From NCBI GenBank assembly GCA_040398425.1, contig JBBATZ010000013.1:9459-73458 (forward strand): a stretch of DNA of 64,000 bases, written 5' to 3'. The notes below the pieces were generated by a model. The model ran no database searches. It saw nothing but the letters and a program-made list of their open reading frames with translations, and was not told the DNA's origin. Position numbers and translations under genes: made by a program. The DNA is from UBA7672 sp040398425. GTDB taxonomy: Bacteria > Pseudomonadota > Alphaproteobacteria > Caulobacterales > Hyphomonadaceae. Position 1 is the stretch's first letter. Each line of letters begins with the position of its first letter. This document shows positions 7,916 to 15,185 of this stretch, piece after piece.

Positions 7916-9103
7916 ATGCGGAGGGGAATTGCGCTCGCGGTGGTTGGCGGGCTTTGCGCACTTGTGACGCCAGCATCTGCTCAGCAGAATCAGGACCCTT
8001 TCGGCGGCCAGTTCGGCGCGTGGGAAATCGCGCTCCCGCCAAAAGACGCCGGCGAAGATCTCGCCCGCATGTCCGACGCGCTGGCGAAACTCCCGCAGCA
8101 ACGCCCCGGCGTGGTCGACACCTACGTGCTCTCCGTCTCGCTGTGGAATGAGCCTGTCTTCGAGAACGAGGCACGCGAAGCCGCCAAAGTGCTCGCCCGC
8201 CGCTATGACGCCGCTGAGCGCACCATCGTCTTGTCAGCTGGCAGGGGGCAGGGCGCCGCGCGCACTTTCCCGTCCTTCTCGCCGAACAACTTCAACGCTG
8301 CGCTCGGCCGCATCGGCAAGCTGGCAGATCCCAACGAAGACCTCGTGATCGTCTTCATCACCTCGCACGGCTCGCCCGATGGCAATGTCGTGGCGCAGGA
8401 AAGCGGCAGGCTGATGGGCGGCATCCGCGCGCCCCATCTGCGCGCCTCCCTGCAGCAGGCTGGCATCAAGACAAAGCTCGTGCTGGTTTCGGCCTGCTTC
8501 GCCGGCAACTACATCCTGCCGTTCAGCAATGACGACACCGTCATCCTAACCGCCGCCGCCGCCGACAAGACCTCCTTCGGCTGCGAGCCCAGCCGCGACT
8601 GGACCTATTTCGGCGACGCCATGTTCAACCACGCCCTGCGTGGCGGCGAGAGCATCATGGACGCCTTCTCCATGGCGCGCGGCATCATCACCAAGTGGGA
8701 AGATGATCTCCACGCGCAGTGGGCGGCAAAGCCCGCCTCGCAACGCGCCAGGGAACAGGAACCGCAACCGTCCAACCCGCAGCAGAATGCCGGCGACCGC
8801 GCGCTCGCCGTCATCGCGAAAGCGGAATCCTACGGCCAGTCGATCGCCTGCGCCGCGCACCTGTCCTTCGCGCTCGATCGTGTCCGTACCGGCCGTCCCC
8901 TCAAGGGTCTCACTGACACAGCGTCGATCACCAGTGCGCAATCCGCAGCCCAGACACGTGCCACCGCTGAAGGCCTGCCCCGCGGCCGCTCCAGCCAGGA
9001 CACGGCAAAAGCCATCGCCTCCGCCTCCGCCTCCACCCTCCAGCTCTACCCCGCCCAACCCGCCGACGTCACCGAACTCGCCACGCGATGCATGGCGCCC
9101 TGA
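7916..9103 (+). CDS. Exported C13 (legumain-like) cysteine peptidase
   Basis: A 395-residue protein with an N-terminal signal peptide (MRRGIALAVVGGLCALVTPA, cut near SAQQ). The clan CD catalytic pair is visible: the His in DLVIVFITSHGSPDG (about residue 148) and the Cys in KLVLVSACFAGNYI (about residue 192). Between and around them is the caspase-like alpha/beta fold (YDAAERTIVLSAGRG upstream; TAAAADKTSFGCEPSRDWTY downstream). This is the bacterial branch of peptidase family C13, whose eukaryotic members cut after Asn or Asp. The last 100 residues are low-complexity and Ala/Thr/Ser rich. The ATG at 7916 starts the signal peptide, and the longer open frame upstream overlaps the thioesterase gene. 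Confidence 0.85.
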   Translation: MRRGIALAVVGGLCALVTPASAQQNQDPFGGQFGAWEIALPPKDAGEDLARMSDALAKLPQQRPGVVDTYVLSVSLWNEPVFENEAREAAKVLARRYDAAERTIVLSAGRGQGAARTFPSFSPNNFNAALGRIGKLADPNEDLVIVFITSHGSPDGNVVAQESGRLMGGIRAPHLRASLQQAGIKTKLVLVSACFAGNYILPFSNDDTVILTAAAADKTSFGCEPSRDWTYFGDAMFNHALRGGESIMDAFSMARGIITKWEDDLHAQWAAKPASQRAREQEPQPSNPQQNAGDRALAVIAKAESYGQSIACAAHLSFALDRVRTGRPLKGLTDTASITSAQSAAQTRATAEGLPRGRSSQDTAKAIASASASTLQLYPAQPADVTELATRCMAP

Positions 9104-9120
9104 GCCGGCCGCTCCCGTGC

Positions 9121-9420
9121 AATTTCGGCGGAAAGCCAAAAAGCTTCCGGCGCAGTTTGAATCGCTTGCGAGAAAAAACCGTAGGATCGAAAAACGCAAA
9201 GACAAAAACCTTCGCGTCGCCGTCCTGCACCCTTCTCAGCGGCCGCGTATTCGTCCGCATGACTCGAACACGAACGCGCACATATGGAGTGGTTACCCCA
9301 TCAATCCGCCAGCCTTTGCTGGAGGCCATGCTGCGCGCGTTCGTCTGGCGCGTGTCCAACGTCGTCTCGATGCTCGCGACGATCATTAACCGCCCCAACC
9401 GTGACTGGCACACGGATGAG
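9121..9420 (+). repeat. Dispersed repeat, copy A
   Basis: This non-housekeeping stretch aligns by eye with the reverse complement of about 53.75-54.0 kb (copy B) over roughly 165 bases. Shared landmarks in the same order are TTCGGCGGAAA, GCAGTTT, GCTTGCG, GAAAAA, CGTCCTGCAC and GTCCGCATGAC. Beyond them both copies open a short reading frame beginning MTR. A shorter related copy C is near 41.63-41.71 kb. The 9104-9831 gap holds this repeat, a small ORF and a palindromic element. Confidence 0.65.
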
Positions 9421-9768
9421 CTGGAAGACGATCAGTGCCCGACGCCGAGCGACATCACAGAGGAAACCCAAACCAATCAACCGTCATTCTCGGGTAAGTG
9501 CAAAGCGCACATCCCGAGCATCTCGATTGTCTCCACGCAGGGAACCACGCCGTGTTCCCCGCGATCTGCAACCAGGATGCCCGGCACATGGCCGAGCATG
9601 ACAATGTGGACGCTGTCGCATTCTCTCCTGTCATTCCCGCCGAAGCGGCAAAGCCGCGAAGCGTGGGAACCCAGGGGCGACGCGCGCCAGTCGGGCAAGC
9701 GGCTCCTGGCTTCCAGCTCACGCACTCCGCGCGCGTCCGGAATGACACCGTGTGCGCTTCTAACCTAA
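9259..9768 (+). CDS. Repeat-associated small ORF (MTRTRTRTYG...), doubtful
   Basis: This open frame of up to 169 residues begins MTRTRTRTYGVVTPSIRQPL. Its first 70 or so residues resemble the frame in repeat copy B (MTRARPASYGLVTPP...): both have an R-rich start, YG-x-VTP, a hydrophobic stretch (LLEAMLRAFVWRVSNVVSML here) and a following H-T-rich acidic segment. From about residue 115 the frame runs into the palindromic element at 9629-9747, so the natural C-terminus is probably shorter. The shared frame suggests a mobile or duplicated small gene. Function is unknown and real expression is doubtful. Confidence 0.35.
   Translation: MTRTRTRTYGVVTPSIRQPLLEAMLRAFVWRVSNVVSMLATIINRPNRDWHTDELEDDQCPTPSDITEETQTNQPSFSGKCKAHIPSISIVSTQGTTPCSPRSATRMPGTWPSMTMWTLSHSLLSFPPKRQSREAWEPRGDARQSGKRLLASSSRTPRASGMTPCALLT
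9629..9747. repeat. Long intergenic palindrome (GTCATTCCCGCC...GGAATGAC type)
   Basis: The element begins GTCATTCCCGCC and ends GGAATGAC, so its termini are inverted repeats. Inside are smaller hairpins (GCGGCAAAGCCGC) and a GGGAACCCAGGGG core. It has the same plan as the element at 53408-53526, where the ends are CATTCCGACGAACGCCGG and a matching GTTCGTCGGTATGAG. Such elements are non-autonomous intergenic repeats of unknown origin. Confidence 0.6.
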
Positions 9769-9831
9769 GCCTGATCTGACTCAGGCCATTCACGAGCCTG
9801 CCCTCGGCGACCCGCCGCAGGGCCAGCGACC

Positions 9832-10923
9832 TCACGCCCGCGGCTTCAGCCGCACGAGGTGACCCATCTTGCGTCCGTCGATGGCGCGCCGCTTGCCATA
9901 GAGGTGCAGCTTCGCGCCCTCAGCCAGCGCTGCCTCCCAACCCGTCACGTCATCGCCCAGCAGGTTGATCATGTCGCCATCGGCCCAACGTGTGGGATCG
10001 CCCAACGGCCAGCCGCACACCGCGCGGATATGCTGTTCGAACTGCCCCGTCCGACACGCGTCCTGCGTCCAGTGACCCGAATTATGTACGCGCGGCGCAA
10101 ACTCATTGGCCAACAGTTGCCGGTCCTGCGTGAGGAACAGTTCCAGCGCCAGCACGCCGACATAGTCCAGCGCATTGGCCAGCTTCCGCGTCATCGCCTT
10201 TGCTTCATCCAGCACAGCCTTCGAGGCGGAGGAGGGAAAAACTGACCGCCGCAGTATGCCGCCTGAATGATCATTCTCTGGCGGATCGAACGCGACGAAC
10301 TCACCATTGGCCGAGCGCGCTGCAATCACCGAAATTTCGCGGTCATGCGCAATCCACGCTTCCAGCACGGAAGGCTTGGCTCCGACATCTGACCACGCAC
10401 TCGCCGGCGCAGCCCCTTTCAGCCGCACCTGACCCTTGCCGTCATAGCCAGCGAAGCGCGACTTCAGCACGCCATTGCCGCCGAGCCGATCCAGCGCCGG
10501 CTGAATGTCATCGGATCCATCGATGCGCTCGAACGGCGCCGGTTCGATGCCGATCTCGCGAAAAAAGGTTTTCTCTGCGAGCCTGTCCTGCGCCCGCGCC
10601 AGCGTACGTCCACCCGGGCGCATCGGCGTGCCATTGCGCTCGATCAGGTCCGTCGCCGCAACCGGCACGTTCTCGAACTCGATCGTCGCCACCACGATGC
10701 TCGCCGCGAACTCTTTCAGCGCGGCTTCATCGTTCCACGCCGCGACCCACGTCTTCTTCGTCACGCGCGAGGCCGGGCTGTCCGTCTCCGGCGTGAAGAT
10801 GTGGACGTCGAGCCCCATGTCGGCCGCAGCAAGCGCCAGCATCCGGCCCAGCTGTCCGCCGCCCAGAATGCCGATGGCGTCGCCCGGCCGGGCGATCACG
10901 CCGTGGGATTTGGCGCCTGTCAT
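9832..10923 (-). CDS. purK: N5-carboxyaminoimidazole ribonucleotide synthase
   Basis: A 363-residue ATP-grasp enzyme of de novo purine synthesis. It converts AIR, ATP and bicarbonate to N5-CAIR, the substrate of PurE. The N-terminus has the family signature GDAIGILGGGQLGRMLA. VATIEFENVP and VLKSRFAGYDGKGQVRLKG are the ATP-grasp blocks, and LALELFLTQDRQLLANEFAP with RVHNSGHWTQDACRTGQFEQ forms the C-terminal active-site region. Its start overlaps the purE stop by the 4-bp ATGA arrangement, so the two are co-transcribed as purE-purK. Length is normal for the family. Confidence 0.97.
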   Translation of the reverse strand: MTGAKSHGVIARPGDAIGILGGGQLGRMLALAAADMGLDVHIFTPETDSPASRVTKKTWVAAWNDEAALKEFAASIVVATIEFENVPVAATDLIERNGTPMRPGGRTLARAQDRLAEKTFFREIGIEPAPFERIDGSDDIQPALDRLGGNGVLKSRFAGYDGKGQVRLKGAAPASAWSDVGAKPSVLEAWIAHDREISVIAARSANGEFVAFDPPENDHSGGILRRSVFPSSASKAVLDEAKAMTRKLANALDYVGVLALELFLTQDRQLLANEFAPRVHNSGHWTQDACRTGQFEQHIRAVCGWPLGDPTRWADGDMINLLGDDVTGWEAALAEGAKLHLYGKRRAIDGRKMGHLVRLKPRA

Positions 10924-11423
10924 TTTCCGTCTTCCACTGTCTCGGCGACCGCGTCCGTCTGCGCCTGGCGGAAGGCATCCAGCTTCGCCAGCAACCCCGG
11001 ATCAGTGTTGGCCAGCATCGACGCCGCGAGAATTCCCGCATTCGCCGCGCCGGCCTCTCCGATCGCGAGCGTCCCGACCGGAATGCCCTTCGGCATCTGG
11101 ACAATCGACAGCAGGCTATCAAGCCCGGAAAGTGCGCTCGATTTCACCGGAACGCCCAGTACCGGCAACGACGTCATAGAAGCGACCATGCCCGGCAGGT
11201 GGGCCGCCCCTCCGGCGCCAGCGATGACTATTTTCAGGCCGCGACCGCGCGCCGACTTGGCGTATTCGACGAGCCGATCCGGCGTCCGATGAGCCGAAAC
11301 TACCTTGGTTTCGAACGGAACGCCCAGTTCTGCGAGGATTTCGGCCGCTTTCGACATCGTGGGCCAGTCCGACCGGCTGCCCATGATGATGCCCACGAGA
11401 GGGGTTTTGGAAGGCGCGCTCAT
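10920..11423 (-). CDS. purE: N5-carboxyaminoimidazole ribonucleotide mutase
   Basis: A 167-residue class I PurE, which moves the carboxyl group of N5-CAIR to give CAIR in purine synthesis. Signatures are VGIIMGSRSDWPTMSKAAEI near the N-terminus, VVSAHRTPDRL with the active-site His, and IAGAGGAAHLPGMVASMTSL. The start at 11423 follows GGAGAG at good spacing; an in-frame start at 11468 would add 15 residues not seen in the family. The stop overlaps the purK start by four bases. The upstream gap to the divergent diguanylate cyclase is 128 bases and should hold both promoters. Confidence 0.96.
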   Translation of the reverse strand: MSAPSKTPLVGIIMGSRSDWPTMSKAAEILAELGVPFETKVVSAHRTPDRLVEYAKSARGRGLKIVIAGAGGAAHLPGMVASMTSLPVLGVPVKSSALSGLDSLLSIVQMPKGIPVGTLAIGEAGAANAGILAASMLANTDPGLLAKLDAFRQAQTDAVAETVEDGK

Positions 11424-11551
11424 GAGGCTCTCCGGCCCGGAAAGCCGGGTTCTACTCGCTTCCGCCACATTTCCGCAACGGCGCGGTAAAGGCTGGTTAA
11501 TCCGGCGATAAGAAGGATAGGTGAAGTTACGGCAGGAGACCCCGCCTGACC

Positions 11552-12256
11552 ATGAAGCTGTTCTCGATCTTCAGCCCGCGCGCCCGTCGCGTCGAAGTTG
11601 CTCCGCCCGAGCAGCTGGTCGACCCGGCGCAGCGCGTGGCCGAGATCTTTGGCGTCCCCGAGATTCACCTCACACCGCAGGTGCGCACCGCATTCAACGT
11701 GATGATTTCCGAGATCGACAGCCTCCGCCTCGATGTCGAACAGCTCAAGCTCTCTCTCGCGGAAGCCGAAGCCTCGGCCGACCATGATGCGCTGGCCCCG
11801 GTCTACAACCGCCGGGCTTTCGTGCGCGAGGCGCAGCGCATCCTCGCCAGTGTGAAGCGCCATGAAATTGAGGCGAGCCTGATCTATTTCGACCTCAACA
11901 ATTTCAAGGCGATCAACGACGCCCACGGCCATCCCGCAGGCGACGAAGTTATCCGCGCCATCGGCGAGATCTTCATCCGCCAGACGCGTCAGACCGACAT
12001 TGTCGGCCGCATCGGAGGGGACGAGTTCGCCGTACTGCTGACCCATGTCGGTCAAGAGGCGGCGGTCGCCAAAGCTGAAACGCTGGCGGCTGCGATCGGC
12101 AGCGAGAAAATCCTCTACAACGGCGCACCGCTCTTCATCTCTGCCGCCTACGGCCTCACGCATCTGATCGCCGGCGACACCGCCGAGCGCGCGCTCGCAC
12201 GCGCAGACGAAGCCATGTACGCGGACAAGGCGCTCTACCGCCGCGCGCAGGCATAG
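11552..12256 (+). CDS. GGDEF-domain diguanylate cyclase
   Basis: A 234-residue soluble protein. Residues 1-75 are a short N-terminal region with a predicted coiled segment (VMISEIDSLRLDVEQLKLSL). The rest is a GGDEF domain: HDALAPVYNRRAF, LIYFDLNNFKAINDAHGHPAGD and the intact active-site loop IVGRIGGDEFAVLL. It should condense two GTP to cyclic di-GMP. No RxxD inhibitory site is visible upstream of the GGDEF loop (the residues there are TRQTDIVGRI). No sensory or membrane domain is present, so input probably comes through a partner. It ends six bases from the convergent DUF1194 gene. Confidence 0.9.
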   Translation: MKLFSIFSPRARRVEVAPPEQLVDPAQRVAEIFGVPEIHLTPQVRTAFNVMISEIDSLRLDVEQLKLSLAEAEASADHDALAPVYNRRAFVREAQRILASVKRHEIEASLIYFDLNNFKAINDAHGHPAGDEVIRAIGEIFIRQTRQTDIVGRIGGDEFAVLLTHVGQEAAVAKAETLAAAIGSEKILYNGAPLFISAAYGLTHLIAGDTAERALARADEAMYADKALYRRAQA

Positions 12257-12262
12257 TCGGAA

Positions 12263-13156
12263 CTACTGCCAGTCCCTGAAGCCGCCGAAGCCGCGACCGC
12301 CGCCCCACACCTGTTCGCCAGCCGTGCAGTCGGTCTTGGTCGTCGGCAGTTTCAGCTGCGCCTTCAGAATACCCGGCGCCTCTGGCGCTTCGGCGAATTG
12401 CACCGGCGCAGCCCCGGTATCGAGGTCAAGGCTCGCAATCTCCAGCACAAGCTTCTTGCGGATCGTCGAAGCGAGCTGTTTCAGGTCGAACACCGGCGCG
12501 ATGAACGCGGCCGTGCCGCCGATCACGCAATCCTTGTAGTACCTGTCGAGGTGATCGATGTCGTAAAACTCTTTCGGCTTGTTCAGCATGATCGGCAGGC
12601 CGTTGATCACGATGCCGCTTTTCACGACGAGATCGCGCACCGGCTCGACCAGTCGCCCCGCATTGTTGGCGCCATCGCCAGAGACGTCGATCACCCGCCG
12701 GCTCGAGGCGATGTTGTTGTTCAGGATGTAGCCCTGCGCGGTCAGCAGCGCCCGCGAGATCGACGTGCGTTGCTCGCCATAGATCGGCTCGTTCGCCAGC
12801 GTGTCGGCGAACTTCTTGGCGGCATCCAGACTGTCGATGATGGTCCAGGGAATGGTTGGGATCGGATCAAAATCCCCCGCCCATTCCATATACATCACGG
12901 CGATCTTGCCCTCGGGACCGGACAGCATCGCATTGATGACATCCTTGTGCCGGAAGGCGTCGACATAGCCCTGGCGCTGGATCTCATGCTCCTCGTAATC
13001 CATCGATTGCGAGATATCGACTGCCAGCAGCAATTCGAGATCGACCCGGATCTTCGGTCCCTGCACGCCCTGCTGCGCCACCACAGGCGCTGCGATGCCC
13101 ACGAGCCCGGCGATGGCGAGGGTAGCGAGCTTCCTCAGGCGAGACACAAACTTCAT
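12263..13156 (-). CDS. DUF1194 (von Willebrand A-like) exported protein
   Basis: A 297-residue protein with a signal peptide (MKFVSRLRKLATLAIAGLVG, cut after VVAQQ). The mature part is a VWA-like domain with an intact MIDAS start, LELLLAVDISQSMDYEEHEI, and the DUF1194 motifs MYMEWAGDFDPIPTIPWTII and RRVIDVSGDGANNAGR. MIDAS sites bind a divalent cation and mediate protein contacts, so this is probably a periplasmic binding or assembly factor. Its precise role is unknown. The ATG at 13156 begins the signal peptide. An in-frame start at 13240 would put charged and hydrophilic residues first and is less likely. Confidence 0.82.
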   Translation of the reverse strand: MKFVSRLRKLATLAIAGLVGIAAPVVAQQGVQGPKIRVDLELLLAVDISQSMDYEEHEIQRQGYVDAFRHKDVINAMLSGPEGKIAVMYMEWAGDFDPIPTIPWTIIDSLDAAKKFADTLANEPIYGEQRTSISRALLTAQGYILNNNIASSRRVIDVSGDGANNAGRLVEPVRDLVVKSGIVINGLPIMLNKPKEFYDIDHLDRYYKDCVIGGTAAFIAPVFDLKQLASTIRKKLVLEIASLDLDTGAAPVQFAEAPEAPGILKAQLKLPTTKTDCTAGEQVWGGGRGFGGFRDWQ

Positions 13157-13255
13157 CGTCGGCTCCGGCGACAGGACGGCCAGCTTGCAGGGCAACCTTC
13201 CGGCAAGCAAGCGGGAAGCCATCACGAACTCACGATACAAGTTATCGCGAGGGGC

Positions 13256-13945
13256 TCACGCCAGCGCGAAGTCGACCAGCGCCGTAGCGTGTAGCTCCAG
13301 CGTGTCATAGCCGGGCAGGCCGACTTCCGTGGGCGGGAACAGCATGCCGATCTCGGTGCAGGCGAAAATCACGCTGTCGGCTTCCTTGTCGCCCGACTTG
13401 TCGATCATCGCCTGTACAGCCTCCCGCGCCGCGTCCGTGACAATGCCCTTGATCAGCTGGTCGTAGATGATCGCGTGCAGGGTGTCGCGATCGCTCTTGT
13501 CCGGCGTCACGGCTCCGATTCCCTTGTTGCCGAGATGATCGATCAGGAAGCTGTCCTCCATCGTGTAGCGCGTGCCCAGCAGGAGCGGCCGCGAGCGCGC
13601 ATCGCTGCGCAGCTCCTTCACCAGCGCATCGCCAATGTGAAGCAGCGGCACATGGACAGATGCCGTCACTTGCCCCGCCACCTTGTGCATCGTGTTCGCG
13701 CCGATGGCGATTACATCGGCCCCGGCGCGCTCCAGCGCCTGCGCGGCGTTGGCAAGCACGGCGCCGGCCTCGCGCCACTGTCCATCACTCTGCATCTTCG
13801 CGAGTGGACCGAAATCCAGCGAGTTCAGGATTATTTCTGCAGAATGCGCCCCGCCCAGGCGTTCACCCACCATCTGGTTGATGCGGTCATAGTACAGGCG
13901 CGAGCTTTGCCAGCTCATGCCGCCGATCAGGCCGATTGTGCGCAA
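13256..13945 (-). CDS. Aspartate/glutamate racemase family protein
   Basis: A 229-residue cytoplasmic protein of the Asp/Glu/hydantoin racemase family. RTIGLIGGMSWQSSRLYYD opens the first Rossmann-like domain, and VIFACTEIGMLF carries the C-terminal catalytic Cys. The first catalytic position, usually Cys in the CNTxH motif, is Ala here (VIAIGANTMHKVAGQV). This resembles the single-cysteine subfamily of E. coli YgeA, which has Thr there, so racemase activity on L-Asp/L-Glu is possible but not assured. The start is TTG at 13945, with GGAGGG six bases upstream. Confidence 0.8.
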   Translation of the reverse strand: MRTIGLIGGMSWQSSRLYYDRINQMVGERLGGAHSAEIILNSLDFGPLAKMQSDGQWREAGAVLANAAQALERAGADVIAIGANTMHKVAGQVTASVHVPLLHIGDALVKELRSDARSRPLLLGTRYTMEDSFLIDHLGNKGIGAVTPDKSDRDTLHAIIYDQLIKGIVTDAAREAVQAMIDKSGDKEADSVIFACTEIGMLFPPTEVGLPGYDTLELHATALVDFALA

Positions 13946-14013
13946 GGAAGTCCCTCCGGCTACAGCAGCGCGTTAGCACTGTCGGGCCGCAGGGGACAAC
14001 TCACTCTGACCCC

Positions 14014-14859
14014 TCAGGCGTACTTCATCACGTCCACGCCAACCGACAGGTTGGGGATCATGCTCGGGCCGGTGAAGGCGCCCGAGATCGGCGTCAGCGA
14101 CGCGCCGTTGACCGCCGAAGCGATCGGGATTAGGCCGCCATCGTCGACCAGCCCGTTGGTCGCGTCGAGCTCGATCCAGCCCAGCGCGGGCAGGTAGATC
14201 TCCGCCCAGGCATGCGGCGAGGACGATCCCGGCGCAGCATTTGGCGTGAAGACATACCCCGTGACGAAGCGCGCCGCGCAATCGAGGCTGCGGGCAGCAG
14301 CGATCATCAGCTCGGCGAAATCCCGGCACGTGCCTGAATGCACCGCCAGGGTCTCCGCCGGGGTCTGTAGACCCGGCTCGAAACGGATGCGGTAGTCGAA
14401 CTCGTAGCGGATGCGGGCGGCGCATTCGAGCAGCCGCTCATACTGGCTTTTCTTCACCTTGGTGGCGCCCTTGCGGATCCATTCGGCGGCGGCATGGCCC
14501 GTGTCCCAGGGCTGGGAGATATACGGCGCCAGCATGCGCCGCTCGAGCGCTGAATACTCGGCCTTGCCGGTGCCCAGTAGCAGCCGGCGCTGGCTCTCGC
14601 TCCGGGGGAAGGTCTCGACGTCCAGTTCGCTGATGATGTCGAGTTTTGTGGTCTGACCGGTGAAGTGGGCGATGGCGACTGAATTGCCATAGAGATCATT
14701 GCGCCAGACCACCTCCGCCGTGGGCGACAGCGTCAGGGTAGACGCCTTGATCTTGAGTTTGTGGTCCCCGCGCGGGCGCAGGTAGAGTTGATGCGGCTGC
14801 AGCGTCACCGGCGAGGAAAAGCCGTAAGTCGTCGAGTGACGCAGGTTGAAAGCGGGCAT
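14014..14859 (-). CDS. Transglutaminase-like cysteine protease family protein
   Basis: A 281-residue protein. The N-terminal beta domain (FNLRHSTTYGFSSPVTLQPH, then YLRPRGDHKL) is the Bact_transglu_N type. The transglutaminase core has the catalytic triad: Cys in HSGTCRDFAELMIAAARSL, His in SSPHAWAEIYLPALGW, and Asp in WIELDATNGL. Bacterial members are mostly proteases or amidases rather than cross-linking enzymes, so the substrate is unknown. The start at 14859 fits the family N-terminus. The open frame to 14997 adds a Pro/Arg-rich stretch that looks non-coding. Confidence 0.85.
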   Translation of the reverse strand: MPAFNLRHSTTYGFSSPVTLQPHQLYLRPRGDHKLKIKASTLTLSPTAEVVWRNDLYGNSVAIAHFTGQTTKLDIISELDVETFPRSESQRRLLLGTGKAEYSALERRMLAPYISQPWDTGHAAAEWIRKGATKVKKSQYERLLECAARIRYEFDYRIRFEPGLQTPAETLAVHSGTCRDFAELMIAAARSLDCAARFVTGYVFTPNAAPGSSSPHAWAEIYLPALGWIELDATNGLVDDGGLIPIASAVNGASLTPISGAFTGPSMIPNLSVGVDVMKYA

Positions 14860-15185
14860 TGGAGCGCTCTGGGGGCCGGGGGGGCGGATCGCAACGTACC
14901 CCGAGCGGCGAGGTTCCACCCAGCCCCTCGGCTTAAAACTTGACCTTCTCCACAGGCGGGGGTAGGGACAACGCCTTCCGCGCAGAACCCCCGGCACAAC
15001 CGGGAAACTGTGCTTTGACCGGCACGACCCCGTTTCTAGCAGAACGGACGAGGCTGGCGAGGTCCCCCGCCCGGCGCGTTGCGCTCAGCGGGGTTCTTTT
15101 GCGTTTGGCCCTTTTCTGGGGGGCGTTTGCGCGCGGAAGAGCGACTACCCATGTCGGAGATGGTCTCCGGCATAAAGGAATGGCG
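14860..15185. other. Divergent intergenic region before ffh
   Basis: The 326 bases between the transglutaminase gene and ffh hold no convincing gene. The frame that continues into ffh stays open here, but its residues are Arg/Pro-rich and unlike any Ffh. A TTGACC at 15015 with TAGCAG sixteen bases on is a weak sigma-70-like candidate for the ffh operon. AAGGA at 15175-15179 is the ffh ribosome binding site. No SRP RNA sequence is seen. Confidence 0.5.

Noticed and set aside
6933..8174. 413-codon minus-strand frame across the thioesterase and peptidase genes
   Set aside because: Arg/Ala-rich composition without motifs, and the plus strand encodes two recognisable enzymes there.
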